DNA of 64,000 nucleotides from DASQHY01 sp035602605 (GCA_035602605.1 DATNLZ010000043.1:62001-126000); one strand, 5' to 3'. Shown: positions 43,871 through 52,751, numbered from the stretch's first letter. The notes: generated by a model from the letters alone, not told the origin. Translations and numbers: made by a program.

Positions 43871-46151
43871 ACATCTTTCGGACCATGGTGAGATCCCCGT
43901 AGTGGATCGTGGTCATCTCTGCCGATCGCGGCGCAAATACGCGACCGGGAACTGCGGGCAGACCGGCGGAGCGATCGACCACTCGCAACTTCACTGGCCC
44001 GGTATCTTTGACGCGCAATTTTAGTTCGATGCCGGTCTCCGGCACATTGGAATAATCGAGGCTCCACCGGCCCTTAGGACTCACTCCCGAACTTTCCGCC
44101 TTTTCGAGCAACCTTCCATTGACCGAGGCTTCCAGCACTTCGGTCTCGGGAGCGCTGATAAAAATCTTGCGCGCGTGGCGCGGAGAACTGATGCGCACCG
44201 AAAAGGAGCGAGTGTACACTTCCGGCGTGTTTTCTATGAGCATCGCCTGCGGCGGGAGAAGCGGCAGGCGCGGCGCATCATGCTGCCAGAATGAAGAGCT
44301 TATCCAATGTGGAAAAAATCCGGGAAGCGGTCCACGCGAGGGCGCGCTGGTCACGTACTGCTCCGTCCACGAATCGAGGCGATCGGAAAGATTGGCCCAC
44401 AGTGCTTTTCCGGTATCGGCATCGAGCGCATAGACTTGAATGCTGCGTTTCGGATCATCCGAGGTATAGCGGACCGTCACGGCACCCGCCGCGAACAGGG
44501 CCACGCCCGCCAAAATCGCGACGAGCGATGCCATTCGGGAATTGGGTTGGGTAATGAGTTCAAGTTGCGGCAAGAACACGCCCAGTCCCAAACCGGTCAC
44601 CACGGCGATCGCCAGCGCGCCCTGGAGTGTCAGCCCCAGCGCCGTGAATAGCCCGCTGACCAGCGGAACCAAAATCACAATCGCAGGCAGCGCCAATACG
44701 CAGACCATCACCACCCAGAACGGCGAAGGCTCTTGCTTGGTTAAAGCCATTCGTGCGGCCACGAGCGCAATCAATCCGCCGGCCAAAGGCCACAAGAACA
44801 CATAGCTTGCACCATGAAGGAATCCAGCGGTGATCCCGGCCAGCACGGTCCACGCTGCGAAAGAGCCCAACGCCAGCGCTTCGGCAGATATTTTTTTTCT
44901 CAGTAACGTGTAGAGTGTCGTCCAGATGCCCACAAGAAACGCCACCAGACTCAAAACGTACAGGTTGCTCCGAATCACGTCGCCCTCGGGCAGCCAGTTC
45001 AAGTGCAACCAGGTGACCAGGCGTACCAGTCCAAAACCCGCAGCGGCACACAGAGCCACGGCGGCCACAAAAACCGCAAAACCGTACAGCAGCTGCAAAG
45101 CGGTGACGATTCGCGCGCGAAACGCCCATACACCAAGCATCGCAAACATAAGAAACACAACAGCCACATAGCGAACCATGGATTTTCCGGCATAGTGTAC
45201 AAACCATCCACCGGGTAAAGAAAAATAAATTTCATCCGGCGCGCGAAGCCTGGTCAACTCGCGGTTGCCGAATTGCCTGGCCAGCGCCAGCGCATAGGAT
45301 CCATTGTGTTGCAGCGAGCCGCGATCCAGGTGATTCGGAGTATCGAGCGGCGTGTGATAGGCCTCCCAATGATCAATGAAACCAAAGTTCATCACCGGCA
45401 CGCCGTGCTGTTTAAACACCGTCATGTCGGTATCATTCGGCAAACGTTTGTAGATTTCGTAAGCGAGCGAGGAGCTCACCGGGTGCGGGGATGCGGCCAG
45501 TTCGCGAACCAGCTCGCCATTTTCAGGGCTGGTCTCAAACATCTGCGAGACCCCGGAAATTCCGCGAGAATCAAAGTTGATCGCGATGCGCACATCTCGC
45601 GCCCACGCGTGCTCACTGACAAACGCCGCCGCGCCGAGCAGACCATCTTCTTCTCCGTCGGTGAGCAAAAAGATGACATCATTTTTCAGCGCTGGTCCGG
45701 CCTTCAAAGCACGCAGTGTCTCCAGAAGCGTGACCACGCCGGATCCGTCATCGCCTGCGCCAGGCCCCGCGGCAACGGAATCGTAGTGCGCCACAAGCGC
45801 CATGGCATCGGCGCCACCACTCGATCCTTTCAAACGCGCGGCAATATTTTCTACCGAGCCCGCCGAAGAAAATTTTGGCATGACTCCGGTAGCAACCTGT
45901 GATTCGGGTGTCACCCCCAGGCGGATCAGCTCGCCCATCAAATAATCGCGCACCCGATCATGCTCGGGCGAACCCGTTGGATGTGCCGTTTGCGCGAACA
46001 GATTCAAGTACCCGATGGCGCGCTCGGCGGAAAATTCCGTGGCCGGCGCGCTTGCCGGCAATGCCGCTGGCGCGCGCACCAGCGCGACGCTGAGCGCTGC
46101 CGAGGCGGCCAAGAAAAAAAGGACGAACGCTGATGCTGTTTCCCGCTTCAT
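43860..46151 (-). CDS. M28-family membrane metallopeptidase (Fxna/ERMP1-like)
   Basis: About 763 residues from the ATG at 46151. A signal anchor (about 8-28) is followed by an M28 zinc aminopeptidase domain: LVAHYDSVAAGPGAGDDGSG with His and Asp ligands, LLTDGEEDGLLGA with catalytic and metal Glu, INFDSRG, and a late His in TPLDTPNHLD. About eight membrane helices (about 325-570) and a C-terminal beta-rich extracytoplasmic domain follow. The layout matches eukaryotic ER metallopeptidase 1 and its bacterial relatives. It overlaps the Cys-rich gene downstream. Confidence 0.88.
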   Translation of the reverse strand: MKRETASAFVLFFLAASAALSVALVRAPAALPASAPATEFSAERAIGYLNLFAQTAHPTGSPEHDRVRDYLMGELIRLGVTPESQVATGVMPKFSSAGSVENIAARLKGSSGGADAMALVAHYDSVAAGPGAGDDGSGVVTLLETLRALKAGPALKNDVIFLLTDGEEDGLLGAAAFVSEHAWARDVRIAINFDSRGISGVSQMFETSPENGELVRELAASPHPVSSSLAYEIYKRLPNDTDMTVFKQHGVPVMNFGFIDHWEAYHTPLDTPNHLDRGSLQHNGSYALALARQFGNRELTRLRAPDEIYFSLPGGWFVHYAGKSMVRYVAVVFLMFAMLGVWAFRARIVTALQLLYGFAVFVAAVALCAAAGFGLVRLVTWLHLNWLPEGDVIRSNLYVLSLVAFLVGIWTTLYTLLRKKISAEALALGSFAAWTVLAGITAGFLHGASYVFLWPLAGGLIALVAARMALTKQEPSPFWVVMVCVLALPAIVILVPLVSGLFTALGLTLQGALAIAVVTGLGLGVFLPQLELITQPNSRMASLVAILAGVALFAAGAVTVRYTSDDPKRSIQVYALDADTGKALWANLSDRLDSWTEQYVTSAPSRGPLPGFFPHWISSSFWQHDAPRLPLLPPQAMLIENTPEVYTRSFSVRISSPRHARKIFISAPETEVLEASVNGRLLEKAESSGVSPKGRWSLDYSNVPETGIELKLRVKDTGPVKLRVVDRSAGLPAVPGRVFAPRSAEMTTIHYGDLTMVRKMFVF

Positions 46152-46230
46152 TGGAGTCGCAAGCCGAGTTTCACCCGGCGGCAAATTGCCGCGTCTTTAA
46201 CCGTCGCTCATTCCGCAAAAAAGAAACGTT

Positions 46231-46950
46231 CTACTTTAGAGAATTGGGATCGGACGTATTTTTCGGAGATTTGTTATTCAGCAGCGCAATCCATGTGCGA
46301 GCAGAAGGTGGTACGGCCACCGCGCCTTTGCGAATGATATCGCGAGCTTGGACATCACGGTCATAGACACTGCGGTTGGCATTGTTGTCCTGACGAAGGG
46401 TGGAGCCTTCGAGGGAGACGCCGGCGAACAGTCCGCGTGAGCGCGAGTAGGTTAGGATCTCAGCGCGCATTGTGGCATCGGTGGCAGCCGTGGCGTCGCG
46501 CCCCTTGGGTCCGGCCGCGGCGGCAGCGTCAGCGCCGAGCTTTACTTTGCTCTTGAAGATCGCTTCGGCTCCGCGCGGATTCATCACCAGCAGAACAAAA
46601 TCGGTGGCTTGCCCTCCGAGTTGAAAACCGATACCGACGCCTTCCAGGCGCATCATCGCCGGGGCACTCCACGGTCCGGTAAAATGCTCGCCGGTGCGGC
46701 AGGTCATGGCCCCTCGTCCGTAATTCCCGCTCAGACCAATAGCCACTTTGATGACCGAGGGAATGACGATGACGCATTCAGCCTTGTCGAGCAGGTCCTG
46801 AGGAATATCGTCAGGGATATCGAGGATCTCTTTCATGACCGTGCCGCAGGTTTCCAGCCGCTGTTGATCCTTTCCTTCTTGGACCTGGGCGCCGAGCGAT
46901 ACAGCGACGAGCACGAACGCGACGAGCCCCGAGCAAAAGCGCTTGATCAT
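46231..46950 (-). CDS. secreted SYLF/YSC84-domain lipid-binding-type protein
   Basis: A 239-residue protein from the ATG at 46950 behind GGAGAGG. The signal peptide is FCSGLVAFVLVAVSLGA, giving a periplasmic protein. The SYLF core is clear: LLDKAECVIVIPSVIKVAIGLSGNYGRG, GVGIGFQLGGQATDFVLLVMN, VKLGADAAAAAGPKGRDA, and SRSRGLFAGVSLEGS. SYLF domains bind phosphoinositides in eukaryotes; bacterial roles are not defined. Monocistronic. Confidence 0.9.
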   Translation of the reverse strand: MIKRFCSGLVAFVLVAVSLGAQVQEGKDQQRLETCGTVMKEILDIPDDIPQDLLDKAECVIVIPSVIKVAIGLSGNYGRGAMTCRTGEHFTGPWSAPAMMRLEGVGIGFQLGGQATDFVLLVMNPRGAEAIFKSKVKLGADAAAAAGPKGRDATAATDATMRAEILTYSRSRGLFAGVSLEGSTLRQDNNANRSVYDRDVQARDIIRKGAVAVPPSARTWIALLNNKSPKNTSDPNSLK

Positions 46951-47392
46951 AACTTCACCTCTCCTGTTTTGCGTGGGATCCCCGGAACCGATCCCAGTTA
47001 CCATTATCTATCATTATGCTCCTTGGCGCTTGCCTGCGAGCAATGTTCGGCTGGGGACCCTCCGGGGTCATTCTGCCAAGCTGCGAGTTCCCAGGGCTTC
47101 CCCACATCGTTGTTGCAAGACTTTGCTTCTAAAAGGCTTGCAGACGTACCTTGCGTGTAACCGTAGGTTCCACGTGTCTGCTACCAGTTGCCGCAAGAAG
47201 ATAGATTTCGCCCGGACGGGTTGCGGAGCGGGCCAGGGTCGGTTCCGGGCGATCGCGGAGCCCGCGGCGTAAAACCTTCTGCTCATGCCGACCAAAGGGG
47301 GGTGGCGAGTTAGCGGCGCGCAGGAGCGCAGTGCCGCGAGAAGCAAAATCAGCAGCATATACTTTACTTGTAGGACGGCCCCGGGGGTTACT
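46951..47392. other. divergent intergenic region, SYLF gene / receiver-like gene
   Basis: 442 bp with no recognised gene. A TATACT -10-like element at 47358-47363 faces the receiver-like gene; no good -35 accompanies it. Confidence 0.5.
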
Positions 47393-48004
47393 GTGGGTGA
47401 AGGCAAAGTTGGGGTTTTGATTTTAGATGATGAGTCGCAAGGTCAAGGCGCGCTACAGAAAGTGCTCGACTCGGAGGGCTGGCGCGTACGGTCCATCCCG
47501 GACGCGGCATTGGTACTGACGGAATTGGCCAGCGGCGAGTGGAACCTGGTTATTGCCAACGCGGAGATGACTGGAGTTGATGGACCGGTGTTTCAAGTCT
47601 TGAAGGAACTCGCGCTGTCGCCCACCGAGGAAGGGGCGCGAGTCAGAGTGCTCTTTATACTTCCCGACGCGGATCCGGCATTGCAAACCGAGATGGAACA
47701 GGCTCGGCTGCCCTATGTGCTGCGGCCGTTCCACCTGCACGATTTCCTTGAAAAAGTGAGCGATTTACTGATGGAGATTCGCATCATTGACGCCCCGATT
47801 CGGCAGGTACAATACGAATTCAAAAGACAAGAGAAGCGCCGGCGCAAGCTGCGCAAGACTGGACGCCAGACATCTATGTTCGCCTCACGCGACGACTATT
47901 CGATGACCGAAGAGGAACTCGCGGAATTCGAGAAGCAGGAAAAAGAAGAAGTGGAGAAGCGACAACAGCCCGACAAAAAGTACGCATTAGGTGATCCGCA
48001 TTAA
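47393..48004 (+). CDS. degenerate response-regulator receiver protein with charged C-terminus
   Basis: About 203 residues from the GTG at 47393; the frame extends upstream to 47285, so the start is uncertain. VGVLILDDES matches the acidic pair of a receiver. The phospho-acceptor position reads VIANAEMTGVDG, with Asn (or Ala) in place of Asp. LFILPDAD and LPYVLRPFHLHDFLEKV complete the fold, but the conserved Lys is Arg. Residues after 130 form a basic/acidic helix (FKRQEKRRRKLRK, EEELAEFEKQEKEEVEK). It likely acts without phosphorylation. The partner is unknown. Confidence 0.72.
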   Translation: MGEGKVGVLILDDESQGQGALQKVLDSEGWRVRSIPDAALVLTELASGEWNLVIANAEMTGVDGPVFQVLKELALSPTEEGARVRVLFILPDADPALQTEMEQARLPYVLRPFHLHDFLEKVSDLLMEIRIIDAPIRQVQYEFKRQEKRRRKLRKTGRQTSMFASRDDYSMTEEELAEFEKQEKEEVEKRQQPDKKYALGDPH

Positions 48005-48050
48005 GAATCGACTTCCTCGAAGCAGCGCAAACGCAAACGTTTCCTTGCCC

Positions 48051-48221
48051 GATGCAAAAAGGGGTGTATCCAGGTACGTGCTCCGTAGACGGCTACCGAG
48101 AATCGCCAAGTGCTACTGGAAGAATGTCCTGTGGTCGCCATCTTATTTCGCCGCATCCTGTGGCGGCACACCGCTCGAAGTAATCAAGCGATACATTGAG
48201 CGGCAGGCGACACCGCTATAG
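48051..48221 (+). pseudogene. remnant of IS200/IS605-family transposase TnpA (C-terminal part)
   Basis: An open frame ending at a TAG encodes the last 56 or so residues of an IS200-type Y1 transposase. The hallmark LWSPSYFAASCGG is followed by PLEVIKRYIERQ, the final helix that in IS608 and ISDra2 relatives carries the catalytic tyrosine. RGVSRYVLRRRLPRI matches the preceding linker. The N-terminal half with the HUH motif is absent, and upstream codons belong to unrelated sequence after the receiver gene. The element can no longer encode a functional transposase. A right-end-like hairpin follows at once. Confidence 0.8.
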
Positions 48222-48225
48222 TCGT

Positions 48226-48263
48226 GTGGCTTACTCCGCCCTAAAGTGCGGGGCTTGCGCCAC
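48226..48263. mobile_element. IS200/IS605 right-end-like imperfect palindrome
   Basis: Outer GTGGC/GCCAC (48226-48230 with 48259-48263) surround an inner stem CTCCGC/GCGGGG (48234-48239 with 48248-48253, one G-T pair) around CCTAAAGT. Such subterminal hairpins are where TnpA binds. It ends exactly at the stop codon of the convergent hydrolase gene. The left end was not found. Confidence 0.6.
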
Positions 48264-49673
48264 TCACTGGTCAAGGAGGAGAAGGGTGCGGTAAAGCACC
48301 TCGGCACCGTTGGCAATTTGCTCGTAGGGAGTGAATTCCAGTGGCGAGTGGCTGATACCGCCACGACTCGGAACGAAAATCATACCCATCGGGGCATAGC
48401 GGGCCACGTTTTGCGCATCGTGGCCGGCTCCGCTCGGAAGATCGCGAGTGCTCAGGCCCGCCGATTCCGCCGCAGCTTTGATAGCCGAGCGGAACGCAGG
48501 CGTTGCGAGTGCCGGCTCGTGGACTTCAGGCTTGGTGCATTCGATGGTGACGTGCTCCTCGCGGGAGATCGCCGCAAGGCGTTGGAGGATGCGCTCACCG
48601 ATGCCCGCGAACTTCGCAGCTTGGAGATCGCGTAGCTCCACCGGAAACGTGACGCGACCGGGAATCACATTGGCAGCCCCGGGCTCAACCTTCATCCAAC
48701 CTACTGTGCCGACCTGGGCGCCCGGCTGAGCGCGCACCTCGTCGCGTACGGCGAGCGCGGCGCGCGAGGCGGCCAGAAGGGCATCTCGGCGGAGGTTCAT
48801 CGGCGTGGTGCCGGCGTGGTTGGCAAAGCCGGCGGCGGTGCAGATGCGCTGGCTAATGCCGACGATACCTTGAACCACGCCGATGGGGATTTTCGCCTCG
48901 TCGAGGACCGCGCCCTGCTCGATGTGCAGCTCGAGATAGCCGGCAATTTTACCGGAAGGAATTCGAGCAGCCTCTAAGTGCGATGGATCACCGCCGTATT
49001 TCTTCAACCATTCGGCAAGAGTCTCGCCTTTGTCGTCGCGACGATTGATCGTGTCTCGGGGAACCAATCCTGCGGCAGCAGAAGAACCGAATAAGCCGGA
49101 ATAGAAGCGCCCACCCTCTTCGTTGGTCCAGATAACCACCGCGAGCGGATGGCGCGTGGTGATCTTGTTTTCCTGGAGGGCTCGAATAACCTCGATGGCC
49201 GAGAGGCTGCCCACATCACCGTCGAAATTTCCGCCGTGAGGGACCGAGTCAATGTGCGAACCGAAAAGAAGCAAGGGGAGATCGGCGGTGCCGGCACGAT
49301 GACCGAAGATATTTCCGGCGGCGTCAATGCGCACCTCCAGGCCGGCGTCGCGCATTAGCCCCATAACGTATTCGCGTCCGGCAATATCGGCATCGCTGAA
49401 GCCAACACGGCTAACGCCACCTTCTGGATTGCGCCCGTACTGGCTCAGATGCTCGAGGGTTTCGCGGAGGCGGGCCTCATCGACGTGCCTCGCAGGGGAA
49501 TGCTGCGCATGGGCGGGGCCTGCTGCGTACAGGGTCAGCACGATACCGAACCAAACAGCGGGTACGGCGGTCGAGCGCGGGAAGCCGCGGCTGCGGCGAT
49601 CCGCGCCGGGTTGGCCGCGGGGAGTAACTCTGGATTCGGAGCTAGCTTCGGCACCGCTGGTATTTCGATTCAT
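48264..49673 (-). CDS. exported M20-family amidohydrolase (N-carbamoyl-amino acid hydrolase / allantoate amidohydrolase-like)
   Basis: A 469-residue protein with an N-terminal basic stretch and hydrophobic core (AVPAVWFGIVLTLYAAGPAHAQ), so probably exported. GGGGAG precedes the ATG. The binuclear metal site is complete: GSHIDSVPHGGNFDGD (His and Asp), NEEGGRF (Glu), ELHIEQG (His) and GISHSPLE (His). The lid domain has FANHAGTTPMNLRRDAL, the dimer-interface His/Arg motif of carbamoylases. Cytosolic relatives handle allantoate, ureidoglycolate or N-carbamoyl amino acids; the exported location here is unusual. Exact substrate unknown. Confidence 0.85.
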   Translation of the reverse strand: MNRNTSGAEASSESRVTPRGQPGADRRSRGFPRSTAVPAVWFGIVLTLYAAGPAHAQHSPARHVDEARLRETLEHLSQYGRNPEGGVSRVGFSDADIAGREYVMGLMRDAGLEVRIDAAGNIFGHRAGTADLPLLLFGSHIDSVPHGGNFDGDVGSLSAIEVIRALQENKITTRHPLAVVIWTNEEGGRFYSGLFGSSAAAGLVPRDTINRRDDKGETLAEWLKKYGGDPSHLEAARIPSGKIAGYLELHIEQGAVLDEAKIPIGVVQGIVGISQRICTAAGFANHAGTTPMNLRRDALLAASRAALAVRDEVRAQPGAQVGTVGWMKVEPGAANVIPGRVTFPVELRDLQAAKFAGIGERILQRLAAISREEHVTIECTKPEVHEPALATPAFRSAIKAAAESAGLSTRDLPSGAGHDAQNVARYAPMGMIFVPSRGGISHSPLEFTPYEQIANGAEVLYRTLLLLDQ

Positions 49674-49839
49674 GGCTCGTCTCCCCAGGGGACGCGCCAG
49701 TCTGACATAACCCCCAAAAAAGCTGCAAGAAAGTACGCAAACCTCGTTCTAACTACGATGGACTGACGGCGATGGCCGGTATCCGGGGACCATCGTCGGA
49801 TGCGCCAGTTAAAAAACTCTAGAGAAGAACGAGGAAGCC

Positions 49840-50973
49840 ATGAAACAAAAAATGCTGAGTCTTTTGACCATTGCAATCTTGGGCCTTGCTGCCCTCGGCG
49901 GTAGGACCGGAGCAGGCACCGCCGCACGGGACACTAACAACGGGTGGGAGCTCGGGGAGGCGATTCGCTATGAGAACATAACGATATTTCCGGTACTCAG
50001 TAGCGAGTCAGCACCGACCAGCGAATTTGCGACGCTCGATGAGGCCCTGGCTTCGGGCGAGGCGACGATCAGCGAGCAGGGCAGCGCGGGTCTGCGGCGA
50101 ACGCGAGCGGGGCAGGCCGTGCGGATTCCCGAAATCGAGGGCGGCGGAGCATCGGTGAATCGCCTGGTGCTCGTGAATCGCGGGAAGCGGCCGCTGGTGC
50201 TGCTAGCCGGCGAGTTGGTAAGCGGCGGTAAGCAGGATCGGATTATCGCCAAAGACAGAATTGTAGCGCCGGGAGAGAAACCTCTACCGCTGGATGTGTT
50301 CTGCGTCGAGCACGGGCGGTGGTCGGCGGGGACAGAATTTGCGTCGGCGAAAGTAATGGTGCACCCCAGCGTGCGCGAGCGGGCCGCAGTGGATCAGCAG
50401 CAAACCGAAGTATGGGACGCGGTACGCGCAGGATCGACGTCGGGTGCAAGAGCCGAAAGTGTGATCGTCGAAGCAGCGCCGCCACTTTCTTCGCGGAGTA
50501 TCCAATCGGCGATGGCCGCGCGGGCCCCTACCGAATCCTATGCGAAGCTCTATAATTCGCCAGCCACGGGCGTGCCGATCGAGACCTTTGTCGAAGAAGT
50601 GCAGAAACGATTCGAGAGGTCGACGGCGAACTTAAAAGGCCAGCGCGTAGTGGGAGTCGTGGTGGCTTATGGTGCGGAAGTGGCCTGGAGCGACAGTTTC
50701 GCATCAGCGGAGCTATTCGCGCACTACTGGAACAAGCTGCTGCGCAGTTACGCAATTGAAGCATTGGCCAGACCGCGCAGTACCGAGCAGGCCGACGTGC
50801 AAGACGCGCGCGATTTCCTGCGGCCGCTGCAGGGACGCGAAACAACCGAGAGCCAACCTGGTGTGTACCGGTGGCGGGAAATACAGTCGGGACACTACGC
50901 CGAGATTCGCCTGGAAGCACTCGAGCCGTCACACCTGACGTTGCACCGAATGATGATTCACCGGACCAGCTGA
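49840..50973 (+). CDS. secreted ARPP-1-domain protein
   Basis: A 377-residue protein with a signal peptide (LLTIAILGLAALGG). The region of about 45-190 matches the ARPP-1 domain (ARG and rhodanese-phosphatase-superfamily-associated protein): ENITIFPVL, FATLDEALASGEATISEQ, VNRLVLVNRGKRPLVLLAGELVSGGKQDRI, and PLDVFCVEHGRW. The C-terminal half is less conserved. The family was defined by genomic association and has no proven activity. Here none of the named associates is adjacent. Its 3' end faces folK across 17 bp. Confidence 0.75.
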   Translation: MKQKMLSLLTIAILGLAALGGRTGAGTAARDTNNGWELGEAIRYENITIFPVLSSESAPTSEFATLDEALASGEATISEQGSAGLRRTRAGQAVRIPEIEGGGASVNRLVLVNRGKRPLVLLAGELVSGGKQDRIIAKDRIVAPGEKPLPLDVFCVEHGRWSAGTEFASAKVMVHPSVRERAAVDQQQTEVWDAVRAGSTSGARAESVIVEAAPPLSSRSIQSAMAARAPTESYAKLYNSPATGVPIETFVEEVQKRFERSTANLKGQRVVGVVVAYGAEVAWSDSFASAELFAHYWNKLLRSYAIEALARPRSTEQADVQDARDFLRPLQGRETTESQPGVYRWREIQSGHYAEIRLEALEPSHLTLHRMMIHRTS

Positions 50974-50990
50974 AACGACCGACGACGCGG

Positions 50991-51497
50991 TCAGGTTTGC
51001 GGAGCGGGCGGATGCCAGAGCCGGACTTGGCTGCGGTCAGGGGTTGCGGCGAGCAGTTCGGTGACCGTCGCGCGCCGAACCGGATGGATGAGCAGCGGTG
51101 CTAACTCGGCAAGCGGAACGAGAACGAAGCGCCGGTTGCACAAGCGCGGATGCGGAATCTCAAGTTCGGCCGCGCCGATGATCCGAGAGCCGTAGAAGAG
51201 AATGTCTATATCGAGCGAGCGCGGGCCTTTCAGGATGAGCTTTCTGCTGCCGTGAGTGCGCTCGATTTCCCGGAGCAAGGACAACAGCTGCTGCGGAGAA
51301 AGAGACGTTTCGGCTTCGAGAACAGAGTTCAGAAACCAATCCTGATCTACGAAATCTACCGGCTCAGTTTCGTAAATGGAAGATTGGCGAAGGACAGGGA
51401 CGCCCGAGCTGTTGAGTGCAGCGATGGCGCTGCTGAGGTGTGCGGCGCGATCGCCAATGTTGGAGCCGAGCGAAAGGTAGATGCGTGCGGGCGGCAT
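50991..51497 (-). CDS. folK: 2-amino-4-hydroxy-6-hydroxymethyldihydropteridine pyrophosphokinase
   Basis: About 168 residues. The ATG at 51497 (PPARIYLSLGSNIGDR) matches the family start; the frame runs upstream through a repeat-containing leader without similarity. FolK transfers pyrophosphate from ATP to 6-hydroxymethyl-dihydropterin in folate synthesis. Motifs seen: SLGSNIGD, SSIYETEPV, and KGPRSLDIDILFYG with the Mg-binding Asp pair, then IPHPRLCNRRFVLVPLAEL. Other folate genes are not in the window; it is downstream of ruvB. Confidence 0.94.
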   Translation of the reverse strand: MPPARIYLSLGSNIGDRAAHLSSAIAALNSSGVPVLRQSSIYETEPVDFVDQDWFLNSVLEAETSLSPQQLLSLLREIERTHGSRKLILKGPRSLDIDILFYGSRIIGAAELEIPHPRLCNRRFVLVPLAELAPLLIHPVRRATVTELLAATPDRSQVRLWHPPAPQT

Positions 51498-51519
51498 GAG
51501 GCTGCAGCTAGAGATTTCT

Positions 51520-51546
51520 AACACAGAGGACCCTGGGAACACAGAG
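51520..51546. repeat. two AACACAGAG direct repeats
   Basis: AACACAGAG at 51520-51528 and 51538-51546 (18-bp period), in the ruvB-folK gap. Confidence 0.4.
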
Positions 51547-51613
51547 AAAGACGGAAACGAAAAGCGCCCAGGACGGCGAGGAGCAGGCAATCACCCAATG
51601 AATCGCTTGCTGC

Positions 51614-52669
51614 TTAGAACAGGGGCTGCTGGCGGCGTGGGGCCTCGATGCCGAAATGTTTATAGGCTAGGGCAGTGGCCACCCGCCCTCGCGGGGTGCG
51701 GTCAATCAGCCCCAGCTGCATTAGATACGGTTCGTACATGGATTCAATGGCGTCTTCTTCTTCGCTGAGCGAAGCGGCCAGGGTGTTGAGGCCAACGGGT
51801 CCGCCGGAATATTTTTCGATGATGGTGAGCATGAGGTTGCGATCCACCTCATCGAGGCCGTGCTCATCGACACCGAGCATCTGGAGAGCGTCACGGGCGA
51901 CCGCGAGCGTGATGTGGCCTTGCGCGCGCACTTCGGCGAAATCGCGAGCGCGGCGGAGCAGCCTATTGGCCACCCGCGGCGTACCACGGCAGCGACGAGA
52001 AATTTCGCGAGCGCCGTCATCGTCGATGGCAATGCCGAGAATTTTTGCGGAGCGTTGCACGATGATGACCAGATCTTCGGGGGTATAGAAATCCAGGCGG
52101 TGAACGATGCCGAAACGCGAGCGCAGCGGCGCGGTGATCAGACCAGCCCGGGTCGTGGCGCCGATAAGCGTGAAATGGTTGAGCTTAAAGGGGTGGATGC
52201 GCGCACCGGGACCCTGGCCGATGATCAGATCGATGCGAAAATCCTCCATGGCCGGATACATCACTTCTTCGATGGCCGGAAGAAGGCGATGGATTTCGTC
52301 GAGGAAAAGAACCTCGCGAGTTTCGAGGGAGGTGAGGATGGCGGTGACGTCACCCTTGCGCTCGAGCAGCGGGCCAGAGCTGGTCTTGATGGGCACGGCC
52401 AGCTCGTTGGCAATGATTTGCGCGAGCGTGGTTTTGCCAAGGCCCGGAGGGCCGTACAGCAGAACGTGATCGAGCGCTTCGCCGCGGGTGCGCGCAGCCT
52501 GGATGGCGATATCGATATTTTCTTTGACGCGTTGCTGGCCGATATATTCGGCGAGGTGCTTGGGGCGGACGCTGGCCTCGATGCGCGCGTCTTCGTCGAA
52601 AGCCTGCCCGGAAACGACGCGTTGCGATTCTCTCAGCGGCGGCATTCGTCGTGGGGATGCGTCGGCCAT
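51614..52669 (-). CDS. ruvB: Holliday junction branch migration ATPase RuvB
   Basis: A 351-residue AAA+ motor. Walker A is GPPGLGKTTLAQII, Walker B is VLFLDEIHRLLP, sensor 1 is IGATTRAG, and the arginine-finger area is APLRSRFGIVHRL. The C-terminal winged helix (EPYLMQLGLIDRTPRGRVAT) binds DNA. Downstream of ruvA on the same strand with an 82-bp gap; ruvC is not seen in this window. Confidence 0.98.
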   Translation of the reverse strand: MADASPRRMPPLRESQRVVSGQAFDEDARIEASVRPKHLAEYIGQQRVKENIDIAIQAARTRGEALDHVLLYGPPGLGKTTLAQIIANELAVPIKTSSGPLLERKGDVTAILTSLETREVLFLDEIHRLLPAIEEVMYPAMEDFRIDLIIGQGPGARIHPFKLNHFTLIGATTRAGLITAPLRSRFGIVHRLDFYTPEDLVIIVQRSAKILGIAIDDDGAREISRRCRGTPRVANRLLRRARDFAEVRAQGHITLAVARDALQMLGVDEHGLDEVDRNLMLTIIEKYSGGPVGLNTLAASLSEEEDAIESMYEPYLMQLGLIDRTPRGRVATALAYKHFGIEAPRRQQPLF

Positions 52670-52751
52670 GGGTAACCCTTCTTAGGATCGCGTTGAACTC
52701 GTCGAGCCGCCCAACCAGGGTGCTGCGGAACCAGTCATGTCTCTGCTTTGT

